From Apium graveolens (taxonomy: Eukaryota > Streptophyta > Magnoliopsida > Apiales > Apiaceae), in contig NC_133647.1 in assembly GCF_009905375.1 (NCBI RefSeq), positions 44,243,794 to 44,307,793 of the forward strand: a stretch of DNA of 64,000 nt, written 5' to 3'. The translations under genes were made by a program, and so were the position numbers. Shown in pieces: positions 23,386 to 34,464 of the stretch; the stretch's first letter is position 1; every line of letters begins with the position of its first letter. Under the pieces are notes generated by a model. It was not told the DNA's origin. It searched no databases and saw nothing but the letters and a program-made list of their open reading frames with translations.

Positions 23386-24864
23386 TTTATGTTCTGATAC
23401 ATCAGATTTTATGATCAGTATTTACAGATATGACTCTCTTTATGTAATCTGTGCTTAAATTGAAATTTACCTAAGTGCTGATTATTGTCTGATGTGAATT
23501 TCTAAACTCTGATAGTGATATGAAAGTTTCTGTGACTATTCAATCCAATGAGGATAACTGTGCTGGATGCTGACCTAGTAGTCTCTAATATACTAAATAT
23601 CCTATGTGTGAAGTAATTGTTTATGTGGAAATCTTTTAACACAAGCAAATTCTGATATTGAGCTTGGTTAGGTTTACTTTGTGTATCTTATTACTAAGTC
23701 AAAAACTAGAATAATGCTTCTTATATGTTAAGTTCTGATGTTGGTAAATCTCATGGATGTACTAAGTGCTGACAAGCCTCACTTATCAAAAGAAAAATTA
23801 AAGAAAAGAAATAAATATCAGGTACTCCTTTGAGATCTAGAGAAAAATGTATGTGGAAGGGAAGGCCCAAGTGCATTGCTGGTATTAAGTAATATGCATT
23901 AGAGAAGCAAAATAAAATTTTCTTGGTGACTTTTCACATTCTCTGATTACTGGAGAAATACTCTGATAATAGCATAAATTCTGATAAGCAGTCGTGACTC
24001 ACTTATACTGAGAAGCCACTGTAAAAAGGAATTTCAAAAGATGCATAAAATGAGCACAAAACAGTTGAGGTGGATTCATTCATGACATTCTATAGTAGAC
24101 TTCAGACTAATGACAGATTTTGAGCAAAGTTCTTAGTTATGCCTTATTTCTAAGATGTATTGAAGTGAATCGGACTTTACTCTTTGTCTAATATTTATCT
24201 TAATGCACACACTTACACTCCATATGAATGATGAAAATTAATGTGGTGATCAATGTTGTTTTAGATGAACAGTTTAAGTGTCAGTTGCATAAATTCTGAG
24301 GACAAGTTCTGATGGAAGTTCTGATGATTAAGTTATGTTGAAACCATATCAGTATTTCTGTAAAGAATTACAGAAATAAACATTCACTTTTTGAGTAAAG
24401 GAGCCATATTCTAATGAGTTTTAAATTCTGATAATAATCAAGTCCTCATGCTGACAAGGCAGTATTTATTTCCTTGATTTATTTTTTAGATCAATACTTT
24501 AACGGTTATATTTTATCAGAATATTGGATTACGTGAGATAAAGCAGTAATAATCATTTGTTTAGTGGGAACAGTTTTTTTTGGAAAAACCGAATATGCAT
24601 AGTAATCATTAATTATTTCCCGTGCCCATTAACTTTTTTCTTAACTACTGCATGGCTGACAGGTGTAAAGTCTGTTCCACTTCTCAATAACTGCTGTCAT
24701 GTGGTGTGTCTAAGTAAAAGAGATAAAAGATTGTAAAATCTTTTTTTTACATTTCTAATCTATACTCTCTCTCTTTTTCTTATTCTCTCATATTCACTGA
24801 CTGTTTTCTTTACAGACATTTTATCAAACACCTTTCAGGCACTCTAACTTCTCACTTATTTTCG
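23386..24864 (+). other. SIRE spacer between pol and the third ORF
   Basis: I see no credible ORF here. The stretch is AT-rich and holds repeated TTCTGAT or CTGAT words (for example near 23392, 23650, 23730, 23976, 24308, 24320, 24425). A pyrimidine-rich run with CTCTCTCTTTTTC near 24768-24790 lies before the ATG of the third ORF and could mark a splice acceptor or leader for a subgenomic RNA. Confidence 0.6.
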
Positions 24865-27800
24865 ATGGCACCTAAGGATTTAATCGTTAATGAAGTAAAG
24901 TTCATAATTTTCACATCAGGAGATTTTGAGTACGTGGTTACTAAATCGACTGTTCATAAAGCTCTCCATTTACCTGAAGACTCTACATTCTCAACAGTGG
25001 AGGAGCCTGTTTTACAGCAGCTTATGGCAAGTCTGGGCTATGAGCAAAACTTGGGAAAGCTAGGTCAACTGAAAAGACCATATATCATAAAGGAATGGAG
25101 TTATTTCTTTGAATGCATCACCAAGGCATTCGCAAATAAATGCTCCAACTTTGATGTTATTCCCATTCTGAGTCAGCAAATCGGGTATGCTCTTATCAAT
25201 CAAACTCATTTTGATTATGCAAGTGTTGTGCTAGGTTTTATAGGGGATAGGATGATAGAAGATAGGAATGTAGTATATTTTGCTAGATGTTTTCATCTTA
25301 TATATAGTTTATGTTGTGCTGATAAACCCCAACTAGCCAGTGATTCAATTTCACCCTTTAAGAGTGCAAAAAGGGCCTTTAATGACCTGTTAAATACTGA
25401 TAACAAGAAAAATGTGTTGAGACCTTTACAAACCCCTCAATCAGTAAAACAAGTCTTGGTAAATGCTGATCCAGAAACCTATACACCTTTATATCCTGAT
25501 GTCCAACCCACCAACACACAACAGCCATCAGAATCCAACACTAATCAACCACAGCAACCTCAGTTATCAGCACCTACTCCTGTGAAGCCTTCTTCTTCTA
25601 TATCAAAGAGGAAAAAGACTGTACCGCAGACACAACAAAAGAGAAGGAAGATGATTCTGAGAGATGAATCTGATGATGAGGCACTGGTTCAACCATCAGA
25701 AATTGTTGCTGAAGCAGCTGAGGAAGTGTCTCCTCAGAAAACAAAGGAAACTGGAAGTTCTAGGCCCCTCAAAAGGCTTAGAAAGATAAATTTTGATGAC
25801 AAAGCTCCCAAAGTCTCTCCACCATTGAAGAGATTAAAGAAACAAAGAGCTAACAGGGACATAGTTGAGTCAGATTCAGAGGATATGGAAGCAGCAACTA
25901 AGGAAGGGGATCAGGAATCTCTGATCCCAAAGGAGCCAATTATGATTGAATCCCTTCCATCTACACAACCAGAATTTGCCGAAGCCACTGCATCTACACC
26001 TCCACAATCTCCAATTTAAGAGCCAGAGACTGCTACGTCACCAATGCCTACACCTCCTGTATCTCCTATCATTGATCAAGTTTATACTGATAATCAAGGT
26101 ATAAGTGCTGAAATAGATATTCACAACTTGAATGTGCCTGAGGTTCTGTATTTGGAAGCTCCAACCATTTCTCAACACACTCCACCAGCAACTCCACTAC
26201 TAGATGCTGATGTTCATGCAGATGAATCTTCTATTGCTTCACATACAGTAATTCTATCACAAGATGATGATACTGAAGATTCTGCAAGTTTAGTTGAAAT
26301 AAATGTTGAACATATTGGTGAAGCTGCTACAAATGAAAATGCTGATGCAACTGGTCCTTCAGGATATGCACCTCTACAAATAGTTAATAAAGCTGATTTT
26401 ATTAAAAAGTTTGTGAGAGAGGATGCACCAGTACCTTGGAGTGAAACTAATAGAGACAGGGAATGGATCAAGGAGTGGAACAAAGTTGATTTTGTTCCTA
26501 CTGCAAATATTCTTGCTGAGCATCTGACTAAAGCTGATGAGATGCTAATGAATGATGACTTCAAAGCACAGCTCAGAGTTACTGCATTGAGTACCAGGAA
26601 CCTTCAAGGTCAACACTCAATCACTCAAGCCAAGGTGAACAAAATTCAAGAAATACTGATTCAGCAAGACATGAACTTTAAACTGGATAAGAACAGATTT
26701 TTCAAGCCTACCTTTAACAGAGTTGAGGCTATTGAGAAAGCTCGGGAGAAACAACAAGCTCAGATTGCTGAAGTACTAAAGAATCAAACTTCTCAACAAG
26801 TTCAACTAAATGAAATTCAATCTTCAGTGGAATAACTTCTCTCTCTCCTATTACCTGATGATGCCAAAAAGGGGGAGAAAGTGATTAAGTCCAAATGCTC
26901 TACTGATTTAGCACTGAAGAAAAAGGATGATGGAAATGATGACCAGGGAAACTCTGAAAAGGGTTGAGGTCATGGTCAAGGAAAAGGCTCTTCATCTAGG
27001 AAAGAAAGAACTTCTACACAGAGATCAAGGTCTGATGCTGATAGAAGAATAAGTTCTGATAAGCAAGTTCTGACTAAGCCTGATGTTCTGATACAGGGTG
27101 AAAGTCAAGAATCACAGAAGTTTATGCAGACACTGAAGTTCAAGGGGAAGGAAACAACAGTCTACTATCAAGACCCCAAGTTACAGAAGATGGATGAAGA
27201 AATTTCAAAAAGACTATTTCTCAAAGACAATCCAGAAATGGACTTTGAAAGTCTGAAGGATGAAGAAGCCAGACTTAAAGCAGAAAACATCAAATCCAAG
27301 TCTAAAGCTTCTATTACTAGAAAGAAACCTCCAAAGCCTAAGGGCATTGTGATTAAAGAGAAAACAAACTTTGAGGCAACCAAATATGAATCCAAATCCA
27401 AATCACAAGTAGAGGTAGATCCTAGGTTCAAGGGCAAAGCTAAAGTTGATGAACCTGTAAAGATATATATATGCCAACTATGGATCTGGAAGTAAAATTT
27501 GATGAAGATGCAATTCTGATTTTGAAGAAGAAAAGCAATATTCAAGCAACGTCTGACAGAGCTCAAGTTGTCTTGACATCAGAAGAAAAGGAAACCTCTG
27601 ACATTGCTCATGTTAAACCTTCAAAAATTCTACTACCTAGGTTTACTAAAGCTCAACAATCTACTCAACCTTTGAAGACTGCATCAAGTGGTTTTGAAGC
27701 AACAGTTATTTGAGGGAAAGTTGCTAGAGATAAAACAGGACTGGGTAATGCTGATGAGAGAAGAGTAAACAATTCTACCTTAGATCCTACATCTTTTTCT

Positions 27801-28310
27801 GAACCAGGAGTAGGGACAACTCCAGAAGGACTAAATCAATTAGAGTCTGTACAAATGGTCTACCACTCTGTGTTAAAAGAAGATAGCATTCTATACTTCA
27901 TGACAGATGGGAGGGTATTCCAGATAAGAAAGGATGTTATTCGTTTGAAGTACTTTGAAGAATTGTAACATGTGCTATTTCTACTTCAAGTGAAAAATAG
28001 ATCAACAGATGGTGCTGCCAGATACATAAGGTCTAATATTGAAAGACAGAAAAAACTTTACTCTGTAAAGTCTGACAGGCCATACTATCCTAAGTACAGA
28101 GCTCATAATGGAGAACTAGTTGAGATGAATCCTAATACTGCTAAAATCACTACATTTTTGGGTATTAAGGGACTGGTATTAAGGGACCAAAAATATAACC
28201 AAAAGATAACAACTGAAAAATATAAATTATTACAAACGGCTGTCAACAACATAATCCAAGATCGTATAGGTTCAGTGTTTGAAAAGTCCAACACTAAAAA
28301 CTATTACCTC
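24865..28310 (+). pseudogene. SIRE third ORF (env-like position), broken
   Basis: The ORF begins MAPKDLIVNEV. The first ~160 residues look like a folded domain of the kind seen in third ORFs of SIRE and Athila elements. A Pro/Gln/Ser-rich part follows with basic clusters (SKRKK, QQKRRK) resembling a two-part nuclear localisation signal. Stops at 26017, 26833 and near 26966 lie in one frame. A frameshift near 27480 leads to a second frame (27471-27713, then 27972-28310 or a little beyond) with further conserved-looking sequence. I see no signal peptide or membrane segment, so an envelope role is not supported. Function unknown. The 3' end is lost at the junction with gypsy LTR G2, somewhere in 28290-28390. 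Confidence 0.75.
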
Positions 28311-28422
28311 TTACATAGCTACTGGTCCTCACACAAAATGCTGGAGATACTACCTGAGCTTTCACATAAACCTCAGCATCTCCACCAGTAGACTTACGAG
28401 CAGTCTGCTTGAATCTAACCAT
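28294..28422 (-). CDS. Short LTR ORF with a histone H3 tail-like N-terminus
   Basis: The 42-residue ORF starts MVRFKQTARKSTGG. KQTARKSTGG is identical to residues 4-13 of histone H3 (plant H3 starts ARTKQTARKSTGG). After GG it diverges (DAEVYVKAQVV), so it is not an H3 gene. It lies in the minus-strand gypsy LTR G2, about 40 bases after the hairpin TGAGC-GCTCA. The frame is also open upstream of the ATG. Its last part may cross the junction with SIRE, so the true C-terminus may be lost. Whether it is translated is unknown. Confidence 0.45.
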   Translation of the reverse strand: MVRFKQTARKSTGGDAEVYVKAQVVSPAFCVRTSSYVRGNSF

Positions 28423-30552
28423 ACTTGCTACCTTAAATAACATGAATAAATAACAAGAAGTGAGCCAAATGCTCAGTAAGATATATAATGAAACAAAAGA
28501 TGACGATGTAGCAATTCATAATTCAAAGTTGAGGTGGATGGCATCATTATTCAAGTCAAATCAAATCATTGCTCAAAAATCATTTTATGACGCTACGGAT
28601 TATAGCCGGTGATCAGCCGCGAAGTAATCTCGAACCTCGCTGGGTTCTAACAAATTTTAACTGGGTTCCCTGGGCAACTTTTAAGCCTAATATAATAAGT
28701 GTGAAAGGGACTTGCGCCTTCGTCCAATCCACCAATCACATTCTTTGGTTTGAAAAGCAATTATCTTTTTTAAAAATGATGCCAAAGAGAAATTACAAGG
28801 ATTCTAAATGATAGAATTTCAATTATAAATCAAGTATTGGAGTTATAAAACTCTTATCAGAAATGAATTATCTTCTCACTAGTAGGGTCATCAAGGATGA
28901 GTATCAATGATTCAACAACTAAGGAAGAAAGTATTGAAAAGAACCACAATGATAATCAACAAAGGTAGGGATTTTTAATATCAAGTGTAGTACACGGCAT
29001 ATATCTAATTACAAAGTTTGGGAATTATAATAAATGGGTAATGAAGAAGTACGAGGTTGGATTATTGATATCTCTAGGTTTCAGTGGTATAGGGTTATAG
29101 TATTAAATCAGTAGTGGTTCTATGATCAAGGCAATTGAAATACTTAAGCTTATGAAGGTATTTTGGTATGGTACAAGCAATCGGGGTACATCAAGTACTA
29201 AGTCAAGTTCGGGCAAGGTGTAGACAGGCGAATGATCTTTATTAGTGCATAAATAAACTTGGAGAAATTGCAACAATCATAGACATGGCATAAAATTTGT
29301 AATATCCCAATTTAAGATTAGGGTGCTTGCAACATTATATCATGGTGACAATAATATCAATATCTTTAAGCATGCATACTATCATTGTCCAAAAAGGAAT
29401 GGTTCGGAATACTTTCCTTAGAGAAGGCTTTATCTAGAAACTCGACTTGGCTTAGGAGCAACCGGGAGCACTACTAGACCTTGATGGCAAGCTTCCTACC
29501 TTCACTTGATGCTACAAAATAATAATAACTCTCATTATAAAAAACTCTTATAAGAACCATTGACCCTCTTGCTAGTGCACAATTTGACTCCAAGTAGCAT
29601 TTAGTGTCTTATTCCGTATAAGACCTCAAATTAACATACATTACTATATATTATCACTATTATACCTTGGAGCACATAATCACAGTTAATTATATGTAAT
29701 CTGTTATTTAGCCTTGGTGCATCATTTGGTATTGAATGATCTCTCTCATCTAATCTCCACCAATTGACTAACATAGTGCAACTTTACTAGTCTCAAAATT
29801 CGAAGTGCCTAAGCTTGGTAATCCCATTTCTCTTGACCATACCTATGTCCTTACCCTCTACTGACCTCTATCTATTTGTAAACACTAAGGCCTACTTAGG
29901 CCTCATTCATAGGGTTCACAAAACTAAGTGTTAAGTCATAGTGTTCTCATTTGCATTCCATCCGTGACACCTTGTGTGACATAGGGTCCTTGACACTCTT
30001 CTACTATAAACCTTTCTCCCAAAACTATCCCACTAGACTCTAGAGACTAAATCTAACGTATTCACTTGTAATTACAGCAAGGTCTAACCTAGACATCCCT
30101 AGGCCTAACCTCAAAGTTGACACAAATCTGTTTGTTGACTTAAAAACTGCCATAATTGTTACATGCTATTAACCATTGATTCTAACTCTAAACCAACATA
30201 TTTCGACTTGAAAACCTTCCCTAAACTTTATAGTATCAGTACTAACCAAGGCCTAATGAGGGCCTACATATAACATCACTTTATGACCCCCAAACTATAT
30301 TAAACCTAAATTGTCCCCTGTTTTAGCAGATTTAGCGCTTTCGCTTGTACACCTAACTAAATGGTAAGTTATCTTAAATCTATTACTTCTGAACTCAAAT
30401 ATATATCAAGTCCCAACTCTTTGTAGCTCGAGCCTCCCAAGGCCCAAGGAATGACCATCCAAAACTCACCTATAGTAGTGTGTAAATATGAAAAAATGAA
30501 GTGCCCTACTCTAAATCTTTCCACCTTAACTCCCACTTTAAAACCAAGTAAT

Positions 30553-32004
30553 TGTTGAGTGGAATTTATGACACTTTATTACGCTCCGTAAAGTATTGAA
30601 TTGGTGTAAATGTACTCAAGTTGTTAGTGTTTTAATGTATTTTCTAGTGTTTTTGCATTTGAGGCATTATTCTAAGAATCAGGTGAATTAGCATTGTTTT
30701 GGTGCTAATATGGTGTTAGGATGATGTCCAAAGAATAAAGCTCTGGAAGCCAACTTGATTGCAGCAGGAACTAAAGAAATTCTGAAGTTTTTCCAAAAGC
30801 ATGGCGCGCCCGCACTGGTTTAGCTCGCGGCCGCGCCCATTTGTTAGAGAGCCAGCGCGCCTGCGTTGATGAAACGCGCGGCCAGGACGGGTCGGGATTC
30901 CAGAATCCTGATTCTAGTTGATTTACAATTGAAGGACTTCTATCTTACATGGGCTGCTATATATACTTAAATAAAGGACATTTTTCAGAGAGACGGATAT
31001 ACCGGAGCACAAGGAGAGCCGTAAGAAGATCGTGTTAGCACGATTCAATGAAGACGAAGAAGATCTTGTTTTTACTTGTGAATCTTTGTTCTAAATTGTA
31101 ACTTGGATGCTAGTTTTCTTATTCGTGAACCTTACTCTTGTTTCGTACTTGGTTTTATTATTTATTCAGTATAAAGACTACGTTTATTATACCATGCTTT
31201 CATCGGAACCCAAGTTGATGATGAGTCCGATTATGGGCTAATCATTATCGTGGAGTTCTAGCGGATATATTTATGGATTTCTTTAGTTGATTTGTTTCGA
31301 TGCCTTAGTGTGTGGTGATTGTATGATAACCTTGTATTGGTTCTGCTTATTCCTCTTATGAGCGTCGCAAACTTATAAGATAGTGTGTTAATTCTTAATG
31401 AAGTGACAGTGAATTTAAGGATTTAGAACTTGCCATACTAGCATAGGTTCATGTATTTGTTATGCATGATTCGTAGGTAATTTGAACCATCTTACTTGCC
31501 CTGTGTAATTAAGATAGATAACTTGTGCTTAAACCGTTATGTTCTCAAATTCTATAGACCTATAGGGTCTCAATATAATTGGTGTCTATTCAGCTTCTAT
31601 CTATCTTATGGATGTCTGGTAGTATGGTATTCGTGCAATGAAAGTTAGCGTTTATCAGTTTCGTGTAATTTGATTAGTGTCATTACCATTGCATGTTAAG
31701 GTTAAGAATGAAAAGGCTATTGAATGAAGTATTTAATGAAGTTAGAATCCCATGTTTATCATATATATTAATTCAATCATTCTTATTCCCTTAGTTACAA
31801 TTGTTAGTTTAATTCTTAGTTATAATCAAAATTCCAATTTGTTATCATCTTAGCATTGAATAATAACCATACAATGTTGCATAAGTACATAAATTATAAA
31901 GTTAAGCTAAAACAGTCTTTGTGGAAACGAATCTAATTTAAATCTTATACTACTTACGAACATAAATACTTGCGTGTATGTTAGCGCGTGTTTAGCGACT
32001 AACA
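30553..32004 (+). repeat. 5' LTR of the Athila-like element
   Basis: A 1452-bp LTR, TGTTGAGTGG to CGACTAACA. A GC-rich block at about 30802-30890 (GCGCGCCCGC, GCGGCCGCGC) stands out from AT-rich surroundings and lies about 70 bases before the TATA box. Confidence 0.95.
30958..30965 (+). promoter_or_regulatory. Putative TATA box of the Athila LTR
   Basis: TATATATA in the context GCTGCTATATATACTT. The 3' LTR keeps the same box near 40117. Confidence 0.6.
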
Positions 32005-32010
32005 AGTTTT

Positions 32011-32028
32011 TGGCGCCGCTGCCGGGGA
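32011..32028 (+). other. Primer binding site, Asp tRNA type (Athila)
   Basis: TGGCGCCGCTGCCGGGGA lies six bases after the LTR end. This site is typical of Athila and Tat/Ogre elements and matches the complement of an Asp tRNA 3' end. Confidence 0.92.
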
Positions 32029-32139
32029 ATGTAGTGTTAATTTTTTGTTTATGTGTTTGTCATCAGTGATCGTTAAAGTTCATTGACTCGGATATTGTTA
32101 CTTATCTGTTTCCTTATCTTATTTCAGGTATTCTAGCGA

Positions 32140-33740
32140 GTGTGTATGCATACGCGTTCACAGTCTCATAAGAGAACTCTAGATAAAGCCGAGGAAGAAG
32201 TTGTAGTAGTTCAAAGGGAAGTTTTTGAAGAAGAAGAGAAAGTCGAGGAACCAGTTTTAGTAGTGATGGGAGATCAAGCAGAAAGTCTCAAGGCCTTGAT
32301 GGACTATTCTCGGCCTAAGATCAATGACATTCAATCGAGCATCATCAGACCAGCCATCTCGGCTAACGCTTTTGAGATCAAGTCAAGCACAATTCAGATG
32401 ATACAGAACTCAGTTTAGTTTGGGGTTTCTCCTACTGAAGACCCCAACATGCACATCAGGGATTTCATCGAGATCTGCGACACTTTCAAGTTTAATGGTA
32501 TGACCGAAGATGCTATCAAGCTGCGACTCTTCCCATTCTCTTTGAGGGACAAAGCAAAGTGTCGGTTACATTCTCTACCATCAGGGTCTATCACCACTTA
32601 GGAAGATCTGGCTCAAAAGTTTCTCACTAAATTCTTTCATATGGCAAGACTGATGCAATCAGGAATGCTCTTACTCAGTTTGCTCAGCAAATTGGAGAAT
32701 CTCTGTGTGAGGCTTGGGATCGATATAAGGAGATGCTAATGAAGTACCCACACCATGGCATGCCTGATTGGATGATTATAAACTGTTTCTACAATGGATT
32801 GGGTGCTACTTCTAGACCCATGCTCGATGCAGCATCAGGAGGAGCCTTGTGGGCTAAAAACTACAATGAAGCTTATGAATTAATTGAACTGATGGCTGCT
32901 AATGAATAACAGAATCCTTCCCAGAGATTGACTCAGGGAAAAGTGACAGGAATTCTGGAGTTGGATGCAGCAACTGTTATAGATGCCCAACTTAAGGCTT
33001 TGATGATGAAGGTGGACACTTTGGCCAATTATGGAGTTAATCAAATCACTAGTGTCTGTGAGCTTCGTGTTGGTGCCCATGAGACTGATCAGTGCGCTAT
33101 TTCTAGTGAATCAGCTCAGTTAGTGAGAAACTTTCAGCGAACGCAGCAACCTGTTCCAGCCACTTATCATCCCAACAATCGCAATCATCCTAATTTCAGC
33201 TAGAGCAACGCTCAGAATGCGGTTCAACAGCCTTATCAACAGTACACAGCTAAGCAGTACAACCCCCCTAGTTTTTAGCAACCGTAATATGCACCAAGAC
33301 AGCAACTCCAGCTACAACAAGCTAATGAAAAATCTGGATTAGAGGAGTTGAAGTTTATGTGCAAGAGCCAAGTTGTTTCTGTAAAGACCTTGGAAAATCA
33401 AATTGGACAAATTGCCAATGTCTTGCTAAATTGTCAACCTGGTACACTACCTAGTGACACTGAAGTGTCAGGAAAGAGGGAAGCTAAGGAGCAGGTAAAG
33501 GCAATCACATTGAGGTCTAGAAAGGTTGCGAATCCCGAACATATTCAAGTTTCGACTGAAGAAGCTGGGGCTGAAGAAGAAGTAGAGCAGCAGGAAGCAG
33601 AAGTGGAACCAAGAAAGACTACTGTTAAGCACACTCCTCCTGAGGGTAATACAGGGGAGAAACAGATCTATCCTCCACCGCCTTTTCCTAAGCGGCAGTA
33701 GAAGGAAAAGCTGGACAAGCAATTTGAGAAGTTTCTGTAG
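32140..33740 (+). pseudogene. Athila gag, broken by stops and a frameshift
   Basis: The frame opens MCMHTRSQSH in the leader. Athila capsid signatures follow: DYSRPKINDIQSS, then (after TAG at 32416) FGVSPTEDPNMHIRDFIEICDTF, then LRLFPFSLRDKAK. A frameshift near 32640 shifts to another frame with GESLCEAWDRYKEML and NCFYNGLGA. Further on the 32928 frame has YGVNQITSVCELRVGAHETDQC, a knuckle-like CX2C-type motif, and PATYHPNNRNHPNFS. After more stops the frame 33348-33701 keeps a Glu-rich, KQIYPPPPFPKRQ-type end that leads into the protease. At least five lesions disable it. Confidence 0.92.
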
Positions 33741-34250
33741 GTGTTCAAGAAACTTCATATCAACATACCTTTCGCTGAGGCTCTTGAGCAGATGCCTAGT
33801 TATGTAAAGTTTATGAAAGGTATTATCTCTCGGAAAGTGAAGCTAGATGATTTAGAGACTATCGCTCTTACGGGGGAATGCAGTTTTGTGCTGCAACAGA
33901 AGTTACCTCCGAAGCTTAAAGATCTAGGAAGCTTTATTATTCCGTGTACTATTAGAAAAGTGTCTTTTGACAGATGCCTATGTGACTTGGGAGCCAGCAT
34001 CAATCTGATGCCTTTGTCAATCTTCAAGCAGTTAGACTTACCAGATCCAAAACTGACTAATATGACTTTGCAGTTGGCCGACCTTTCTATTACATATTCA
34101 CGAGGTATTGTGGAGGATGTCTTGGTCAAGGTTGATAAACTCATCTTCCCTGCTGATTTCGCAATTCTTGATTTCGAGGAGGATAAGAAGATTCCCATAA
34201 TCTTGGGAAGACCTTTCTTGGCGACTGGCCGAACCTTGATAGATGTGTAG
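33741..34250 (+). pseudogene. Athila retropepsin domain
   Basis: 169 open residues cover the Athila protease. The start LHINIPFAEALEQMPSYVKFMK is the usual lead-in. The active-site motif reads CDLGASINLMP, with DLGAS in place of DTGA as in Athila. ADFAILDFEEDKKIPIILGRPFLATGRTLIDV is the flap and C-terminal part (positions ~130-168). A TAG at 34248 stops the frame where the polyprotein should go on to RT. Retropepsin cuts Gag-Pol during maturation. The domain itself looks undamaged. Confidence 0.92.
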
Positions 34251-34464
34251 AAGGGTGAGCTTACAATGTGAGTGCTGGATCAGGATGTAACTTTTAATGT
34301 GTTCAATGCTATAAAATTTCCTACAGGAAAATAAGGAGTGCTTAAAGGTGGAGTTGGTCGATTCTGCGATAACTTCGGAACTTGATCAATTACTGAGGTC
34401 TGATGCCTTAGAGAAGGCCTTGTTGGGAAATTCAGATAGTGAAGATGACGAAGGTGAAGAATAA

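Larger units (their letters stand above)
2220..28310 (+). mobile_element. SIRE/Maximus-like Ty1/Copia element, interrupted by two Copia insertions and lacking its 3' LTR
   Basis: The order is 5' LTR, iMet-type primer site, gag with three zinc knuckles, protease, integrase, RT, RNase H, a spacer and a long third ORF. This matches the SIRE lineage of plant Copia elements. Insertions at 5361-13359 and 15348-22057 cut the pol frame. Removing them and one copy of each target duplication makes the frame run on, which proves the nesting. No second copy of the LTR is seen; the element ends near 28310 against a minus-strand gypsy LTR. The left flank is TTTTG but no matching right target duplication is found. 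Many stop codons and frameshifts make it non-functional. Confidence 0.88.

Noticed and set aside
24865..26019. Cellular gene encoding a basic nuclear protein
   Set aside because: Position after SIRE pol, in the same strand and with SIRE-type sequence motifs, fits the element's third ORF.
28294..28422. A true histone H3 gene or pseudogene on the minus strand
   Set aside because: Only about 14 residues match; after KSTGG the sequence has no H3 features, and the location is inside a gypsy LTR.
30802..30890. Cloning-vector contamination suggested by NotI- and AscI-type sites (GCGGCCGC, GGCGCGCC)
   Set aside because: The sites lie inside Athila LTR repeats, occur in both LTRs and internally, and vary like genomic sequence.
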